A program made the position numbers and the translations under genes. From positions 104,116,304 to 104,180,303 of the forward strand of contig NC_071393.1 in assembly GCF_022682495.2 (NCBI RefSeq): a stretch of 64,000 nt of DNA, in the 5' to 3' direction. Source of the DNA: Desmodus rotundus. Lineage: Eukaryota; Chordata; Mammalia; Chiroptera; Phyllostomidae. Positions 57,823 through 64,000 of this stretch are shown here, one piece after another. Each line of letters starts with the position of its first letter. The stretch's first letter is position 1. Below the pieces are notes generated by a model. It ran no database searches, was not told the origin of the DNA, and worked only from the letters and a program-made list of their open reading frames with translations.

Positions 57823-57977
57823 AGGCAGGCCCTGGCCAGGTAGGTAGCTCAAAGCCAAGGTTGTGGATTTGATCGCTGGTCAGGGCACATGCAAGAATCA
57901 ACCCATGAATGCATAAATAAATGGAACAACACATCAATATTTCTCTTTCTCTTATATCAATAAATTTTTTAAAAATA
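57823..57977 (+). mobile_element. VES-type SINE, short variant
   Basis: GGCCCTGGCCAGGTAGGTAG and GATTTGATCGCTGGTCAGGG head, then 'gcataaataaatggaacaacacatcaat' and 'tctctttctcttatatcaataaattttttaaaaa'. An 8-bp TSD, GAAATGAT, flanks it exactly (57815-57822 and 57978-57985). Confidence 0.8.
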
Positions 57978-57985
57978 GAAATGAT

Positions 57986-60392
57986 CAGCAAACACTTGAA
58001 TTCATTCCCAACTCTTTAAAAATCAGAATATGCCAAATAAAAATCAGAACTTTCAGCTGATCTTGGAAAACTCCTGCGATCTGACATCACCGAGCTCACT
58101 TTCTCCTCCTGGCAACAAAGCCAAGGGCAGCTGTCCGGACCAGAGGGAGTGTGTGCTCTCTACCGCATCATACTCGGCACTCCCTAGTGTCTTAGGTAGC
58201 TTCTTCTTTGCTTACTTGCATTATCCACCTAGCCCCTGACCCGCAGCTGCATGGACAGGTTGTGAATATTTCATTCTAACAATTAACCTGATTCCCTCTT
58301 CACCCGTGCACACCTGCCTGAATGGGCCTCCGTTAGGAAAGGGGGAGCGGAGGCTGAGGAGCAGCAGAGATTCTCTTACCCACAGACATTTAAAAAAGAA
58401 GCACAAGGAACACAGACGATGTGAAGCTCTTAGCCAAGAGGAGTAATTCCCTGCTAAAGGACATCACAGAGGAAAACGAAGAGATCACTCAGTTTAACAC
58501 AGAATGAAAGCAAAGGAGAAAAAGAAGTTATAGGACGGAAATGAAACCAGTGGAGCCAGCAGAGGCTGGAGGAGTGGAAGGTGAGCATTAAACTCCATCA
58601 CCATTTGGAAAAAGCAGCCCTCAGCAGACAACTACGTTTTTATTCCTTTCTCTCTGGAAAATGAAAAATCCGATCGTTTTTTCCTTTTGCTTTTACCCAA
58701 AAATTAAAGGCTGGTAACAGGTAATTTTTTAAAACAATAAATACATAGTAGTACATAAGCAATACATAATTTTAATTGGTAGATGATGCAAAATATTCGT
58801 ATTTTTTATGTATTTACCCCAGGCCATGCATGTATTTACTATGCAAGCTGTCACCTTATTTTCACACAATATCCCTGCTTTACCCAGAAAGAAAAACTGA
58901 AGTCTAAAGAAGTTACATAATTTGATGAAGATCACACTGCTTCTTCGTCATGGAGCTCACTCACACTCAGTTGTGTCCATTTGGGACCACAGCCAGAGCT
59001 TTCTTTTTCTTTTTCTTTTTTCAGAGCTATTTCCCACAGCCTATGCAGCTCATCAGCGTGAGCTGGGTGGTCTCAGAGGCTTCATAAACAAGGACAAGTT
59101 TGAGCTGAACTGTTTATTTCCCCTCTGGTCCTTTTAACTTTAACTTCATAGCCCTCTGTCTACAGAGTAGTATAGCTCTCAGTATTGTTTGCTATAGACT
59201 GACAGAATGATCCTGTTATCATGCAGGTGTATCTCCTGCATGGTGAGAACAGTGTTATATTGCCTAGACATGGATCGCACCTCAGTTTTACCAGAAATGG
59301 GATTTCCTCTGGAAGGCGGGTGTATAACACACAGTGTCAGTCATGAAGTCATCTCCCTGTCGATTGCCTAGGGATTGAAGGTGTGTCCTGCAACAGGGAA
59401 ATCAGGACAGACGTATGTATGTGGGACTGGCGGTTCCCTACTCAGTGATGGACCCCGGAGGAAATCCACATCTTGCTCTTGGCTCTCCTATGTGGAGGCA
59501 GGGATGGGGAGGAGAAAATAAGTGACCCTCTGTACTGGAAACAAAGCAAACACTGACAAGCCAGAAAGCCTGGCAAGGTACCCGAAAAAAACGTTCCAGT
59601 GCTTTGGGTATAGAATACAAAAAACTTTCCCAGACCGAGCACGGAATGGGTCAGGGCATGGGCGTCCTGGGAGCTTGTTAGCTAAGGTAAGGTCAGAGAG
59701 GGATTTGTATCTTCTGAGCCCATTCATTTGATGTTTCTTTTATTTTCTTGACTTTATTGCTTTGTTGTTCCCTTCGGTTTGAGCCAAGTAGTTTTAAATT
59801 TTGTACTAATTTCAGCTGAAACAAGTGAAAGGGTTTTCATTTATGTTTCAGCTAGAGTTTTAATAGGGAGTGGGATTCAGAGCATGGGAAGCAGATACCT
59901 TGAGAAAATCCACAGGGAGCAGGGCCTTCTGCCTACCTGGGGAATCTCCTTCTCATGCTAAACCCTTGGAAGTTCCTTATACTGCTCTTATGAAAGAAAT
60001 TTCTGTAGAACATTTTGTTTGCAGGTATCAAACAATGTAGAAGGAGGTAGAATGGCTGAAGAAGAAAAGGCGCTAATAAATGCAGACGGAGTCAGTGTAA
60101 ATCTTTTGGGACAAACTTCATGTCTCCAAGTGTGAACATTTTTAAAATTTTATAAGACCATTCAAGTTGATGCATTATACTTTGCTTCCAATCTTTTCCT
60201 TTGGGGATATATATGCAATCACATATCTGATGTGAAAACAACTTCATGGTTATGAATACAGCCTGAGAAAGTGAAGTTGATAATATCCTCACATTATTTC
60301 CTACATTGTTAGGGTTTGTAATTATTTATACTCCAATGCAATAAAACTCTCATGTTTATACCAGTAAAGGAATTACATCTATCCTTATATTT
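57986..60392. other. intronic sequence
   Basis: Nothing secure. A (CTTTTT)n-like pyrimidine tract lies at about 59000-59022. Confidence 0.35.
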
Positions 60393-60408
60393 AAAAAATC
60401 ATGTCTTA
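60393..60408 (+). repeat. left TSD of HAL1 copy E (AAAAAATCATGTCTTA)
   Basis: Matches 61766-61781 (AAAAAAGCATGTCTTA) at 15 of 16 positions. Confidence 0.85.
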
Positions 60409-61765
60409 GAGCCACAACACAGCAAAGAGGGTTGCCCTGCCTGGGTGAATACCTAAGACCCCACCCCCTTACAACTTAAAAAGTGTGTTGAGACAAAGAA
60501 AGATGGCCCAAATGAGAGAACAGAGCAAAACTCCAGAAAGAGAGCTAAGCAACAAAGAGATAGCCAACGTATCTGATGGAGAATGTAAAGCCCTGGTAAT
60601 CAAAATGCTCACAGAACTGATTGAGCTTGGTCGCAAAATGAAAGAACAAGTAAAGGATGCCCAAAGTGAAATAAAGCAAAATATTCAGGGAACCAACAGT
60701 GACAGGAAGGAAACCAGGACTCAAAGAAACAATTTGGAACAAAAGGAAGAAATAAACATCCAACCAGAACAGAATGAAGAAACAAGAATCCAAAAAAATG
60801 AAAAGAGGCTTAGGAACCTCTGGGACAACTTTAAACATTCCAATATCCAAATTATAGGGGTGCCAGAAGGAGAAGAACAGCAGCAAGAAATTGAAAACTT
60901 ATTTGAACAAATAATGAAGGAAAACTTTCCCAGTCTAGTGAAGGAAACAGACTTCCAGGAAGTCCAGGAAGCTCAGAGAGTCCCAAAAAATTTGCACCCA
61001 AAGAGGAACACACCAAGGCATATCATCATTAAGTTAGCCAAGATTAAAGACAAAGAGACAATCTTAAAAGCAGCAAGAGGAAAGGAGAGAGTTATCTACA
61101 AAGGAGTGCCCATAAGACTATCAGCTGATTTCTCAAAAGAAACCTTTCAGGCAAGAAGAGGCTGGAAAGAAGTATTTGAAGTCAGGAAAGGCAAGGACCT
61201 ACATCCAAGATTACTCTACCCAGCAAAGCTTTCATTTAGAATGGAAGGGCAGATAAAGTGCTTCCCAGATAAGGTCAAGTTAAAGGAGTTCATCATCACC
61301 AAGCCCTTATTATATGAAATGTTAAAGTTAGTTAATGAAGAAAAAGAAGATCAAAAACTATGAATGGTAAAATGACCACAAACTCACAACTATCAACAAC
61401 TGAACCTAAAAAAAAGAGAAACAATGAAAACAAAAACTAAGCAAACAATTAGAACAGGAACAGAATCAGAGAAATGGACATCACATGGAGGGGTTTCAGT
61501 GGGAAGGGGGAGGGGAGGAATAGAGGGGGGAAGGTACAGGGAATAAGAAGCATAATTGGTAGGCATAAAATAGATGGGGAGAGATAAAAAATGGTATAGG
61601 AAACAGAGAATTCAAAGAACTTATATGTACACCCAAGGACATGAACTAAGTCGGAGGGGAATACTGGAGGGTTGGGGGATGCAGAGCCAAATGGGGATAA
61701 AGGGGGAAAAATTGGGAAAATTATAATAGCATAATCAATAAAATATATTTTAAAAATTAGTAAAT
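60409..61765 (+). mobile_element. HAL1-like element, copy E (5'-truncated, ORF1 intact)
   Basis: Starts inside the 5'UTR at 60409 (GAGCCACAACACAG), contains the complete ORF1 at 60485-61363, passes directly to the 3'UTR (purine-rich, as in copies A-D), and ends with ATTATAATAGCATAATCAAT at about 61720 and an A-rich tail. It is bordered by a 16-bp TSD (60393-60408, 61766-61781). Length 1,357 bp. No ORF2 is present. Among the six HAL1 copies this is the only one with an undamaged ORF1. Confidence 0.9.
60485..61363 (+). CDS. L1/HAL1 ORF1 protein, intact, 292 codons
   Basis: A nucleic-acid chaperone of L1 type that coats retrotransposon RNA and acts as a trimer in the cytoplasm. The N-terminus (residues 1-50) is charged. 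About residues 40-115 are rich in Glu/Lys/Gln heptad-like sequence, as expected for the coiled coil. The RRM runs from about 118 to 205 (NIQIIGVPEGEEQQ, then [15 protein letters not shown]), and the C-terminal domain from about 206 to 285 (RLSADFSKETFQARRGWKEV). Arg211 in PIRLSADF occupies the position of a key RNA-binding Arg in other L1 ORF1 proteins. Human ORF1p is 338 residues, so this is shorter, mainly N-terminally. The start MLRQRKMAQM is shared in form with copy C. No ORF2 follows, so mobilisation needs an L1 elsewhere. Confidence 0.85.
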   Translation: MLRQRKMAQMREQSKTPERELSNKEIANVSDGECKALVIKMLTELIELGRKMKEQVKDAQSEIKQNIQGTNSDRKETRTQRNNLEQKEEINIQPEQNEETRIQKNEKRLRNLWDNFKHSNIQIIGVPEGEEQQQEIENLFEQIMKENFPSLVKETDFQEVQEAQRVPKNLHPKRNTPRHIIIKLAKIKDKETILKAARGKERVIYKGVPIRLSADFSKETFQARRGWKEVFEVRKGKDLHPRLLYPAKLSFRMEGQIKCFPDKVKLKEFIITKPLLYEMLKLVNEEKEDQKL

Positions 61766-61781
61766 AAAAAAGCATGTCTTA
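61766..61781 (+). repeat. right TSD of HAL1 copy E
   Basis: AAAAAAGCATGTCTTA. See the left copy at 60393-60408. Confidence 0.85.
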
Positions 61782-62107
61782 AAAAAATCCTTAACTTTCC
61801 GCAAACATCTAAAATGTCTTTCAAATCTCCACAGTCCGTGAGGCAGGTGCAAGCTACTCGTTTGCATCAACAACTGCGTGAAACCACGCGTGGACAGCCC
61901 TGCCAGGACCAGTGTTAGCACGGACTCAGCCCTGGGGTGTGAGCCCAGACGAACCACTCAGAACCAACCCTTTTGCCTGAGATTCCAAACACCCCTCTCA
62001 GGACACACGAGGTGCAGCTTCCTATAAGTAAAGTATTTGTTAGCTCGAGGCCAGGCACCTGGTTGCCTCTGCTACACTGAAAAACAGGCGCTTCTGTTCT
62101 AAAAACT
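61782..62107. other. intronic sequence
   Basis: Nothing recognised. Confidence 0.35.
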
Positions 62108-63640
62108 ATTCTTTTTTTTTTAATTGAATTTACTGGAGTGACATTGCTTAATAAAACTATATAGGTTTCAGGTGTACAATTCTGTAATACATCATCTGTA
62201 TATTGTATTGTGTGCTCACGACCCAAAGTCAAGTCTCCTTCCAACAGCATTTATCCCCCCTCTACCCTCTCCTCCCTCCCCGCACTCCCCTTTCCCTCTG
62301 ACAATCACAGTGCTACCGTCTGTGTCTACAAGGTTGCTTGTTTGTTTGTTTCTGCTTACTCTCTTCAGGTTTTGCACCCGGTCCCCCAACCCCACTCCCT
62401 TCTGACGGCCCTCAGTCTGTTCTCTGTATCTATGACAGTGTTTCCATTTTGTTTGTTGGTTTATTTTGTTCATTAGATTCCATATATCAATGAGGTCATA
62501 TGGTATTTGTCTTTCTCTCACTGGCTTATTTCACTTAGCCTAATGCTCTCCAGGTCCATTCATGATGTCACAAAGGGTAAGATTTCCCTTTCTTCTTCTT
62601 TTTTTTTTTTACAGCTAACTAGTATTCCATTGTGTAAATGTACTACAGCTTTTTCATCTACTCATGTACTGACCGACCCTTGAGCCGCTTTCAAAACTTG
62701 GCAACTGTCAATAACAATGCAATGAACACAATGGTGCATATATTCTTTCAAATTAGTGTTTCGAGTTTCTTTGGATACATTCCCAGGAATGGAACCTCTG
62801 GGTCATAAAGCAGTTGTACCATTAATTATTTGAGGAAACTCCATACTGTTTTCCAAAGTGGCTGCACCAGTCTGCATTCCTACCAACAGTGCACTAGGGT
62901 TCCTTTTCTTCACCTTGTTGCTAGCGCTTGCTGTTTGTTGATTTATTGATGACAGCCATTCTGACAGATATCAGGTGATATCTCATTGTGGTTTTAATTT
63001 GCACCTTCTGTTAATTAGTGACGTTGAACATCTTTTCAAAAGTCTAATGGCTATCTGTACGTCCTCTTTGGAGAAATGTATATTTCTTTGCCCATTTTTT
63101 AATTGGACTTTTTTTTTTGGTGTTGAGTTTTATAAGCTCTTTATAAACTTTGGATATTAACCCCTTATCAGCTGTATTCTCCAGTTCAGTGGGTTGCCTT
63201 CTGTTGATGGTTTCCTCTGCTATACAAAACCTTTTCAGTTTGATGTAGTCCATTTGTTTATTTTTTTTTTTCCTTTTTCTCCCTTGCCCAAGGGAGGACG
63301 TATGTCAGAAGAAATATTGCTATGATAAATGTCTGAGATTTGATGGCCTGTGTTTTCTTCCAGGACTTTTAAGGTTTTCAGTCTAACATTTTAGTCTTTA
63401 ATCCATTTTGAGCTTATTCTTGTGTAGGGTGTAAGTTGGTGGTCTAGTTTCATTTTTTGCATTCATCTGTCCAATTTTCCCACCACCATTTATTCAATAG
63501 ACTATCTTTACCCCACTGTATGTTTTTGCCTCCTTTGTCCAATATTGACTGACTATAAAGGAATGAGTGTATTCCCGGGCTCTCTATTCTGTTCCACTGA
63601 CCTGTATGTCTGTCTTTTATGCCAGTACCATTCATAAGTA
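62108..63640 (-). mobile_element. L1 3' end with ORF2 C-terminal region, 1.5 kb
   Basis: Reverse orientation: 3'UTR end ('ttaattgaatttactggagtgacattgcttaataaaactatataggtttcaggtgtac'), then ORF2 C-terminal sequence to about 63640. Pieces of the broken ORF2 are readable as 63044-63253 and 63450-63635 (minus). It shares its 3'UTR type with the L1 at 42756-43285, a different subfamily from the L1 at 33355-33576. 5'-truncated. I could not find a convincing TSD. Confidence 0.85.
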
Positions 63641-64000
63641 ATCAGAAATTTTACTTTACCATTTTGGAACAGAGAAAGACATTAATATTCAGCAAAAAAA
63701 AGGATATCAATCAATACAGAGCTCATATCCAAAAATTCATTTGTGCAGTTATATGTGTATATGTAATTTGCCATTATCCTATTTTGAATAAAAAATGAGA
63801 ACACGTTTGTCATGTTTATATTTCAAACATGCTGAATACAGCTCTAGCACAGTTATGCCTGAGATAAGTATAATGCATTTTTATCACCCTGAAAACATTT
63901 ATCTCCTAAAAAAATTTACAGAGAAGTAAAGGTATCAGGAAGGTGACAGATAAACCACTACCCCTTCATAAACCAGACTACATTTTTGCTGACAACATAA
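63641..64000. other. intronic sequence
   Basis: Nothing recognised. The window ends without a feature boundary. Confidence 0.35.

Noticed and set aside
1..64000. CRISPR arrays, tRNA or rRNA genes, bacterial operons
   Set aside because: No regularly spaced repeats with unique spacers, no intact tRNA cloverleaf outside SINE heads, and no rRNA sequence were seen; the sequence is mammalian.

Overview
This is vertebrate, mammalian, non-coding-rich DNA, most likely from an insectivorous-type (non-pteropodid) bat. No prokaryotic or viral gene organisation is visible. The lineage call rests on tRNA-derived SINEs of the VES type (about 57151-57340, 57823-57977, and minus strand 17871-18098). It is supported by relatively fresh L1-type insertions with clean target-site duplications (TSDs) and by two TA-flanked DNA-transposon miniatures. 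MIR, L2, MLT1 and MER5A relics form the usual mammalian background.

One convincing protein-coding exon is present, on the minus strand at 42326-42583. It has a good 3' splice acceptor and a near-consensus GTAAGA donor, is 258 bp long, and is bounded by phase-1 introns on both sides. It encodes a long Glu/Asp run followed by a conserved-looking segment that I tentatively recognise as the juxtamembrane part of ARMH4 (C14orf37). On that reading, nearly all of the remaining window is intron of this gene: at least 42 kb downstream and 21 kb upstream of the exon. I could not find the neighbouring exons. The only other recognisable host-gene sequence is a broken retrocopy of SSB (La autoantigen) on the minus strand at 26430-26873.

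The most striking content is a family of L1-derived elements that carry ORF1 and a 3'UTR but no ORF2 (half-LINE, or HAL1, organisation). Six copies (A-F) lie at 22481-24436 (-), 28661-28909 (-), 31519-33354 (+), 33589-36077 (+), 49557-51954 (-) and 60409-61765 (+). All end in the same 3' terminus, containing TGTAATAGCATAATCAATAAA-like sequence. The last copy has an uninterrupted 292-codon ORF1 and a 16-bp TSD. Their 3'UTR is recognisably related to that of ordinary L1 copies in the same window. ORF2 function would therefore have to come in trans.

Layout: 1-22 kb is mostly old unique/intronic sequence with MIR, L2 and MLT1 relics, plus an LTR-like block with an internal minisatellite (16.5-17.7 kb) and a VES SINE. 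22.5-24.4 kb is HAL1 copy A. 26.4-27 kb is the SSB retrocopy. 31.1-36.1 kb is a retrotransposon cluster in which one target site was used twice. 38.6-39.1 kb is an old LTR split by a mariner-type MITE. 42.3-42.6 kb is the exon. 44-49 kb holds old L2/L1 and a second TA-flanked miniature element. 49.6-52.0 kb is HAL1 copy D, interrupted by a small L1 that carries a probable 3' transduction. 52-55 kb is old L1. 57-58 kb has two VES SINEs. 60.4-61.8 kb is the intact-ORF1 HAL1 copy. 62.1-63.6 kb is a 5'-truncated L1.
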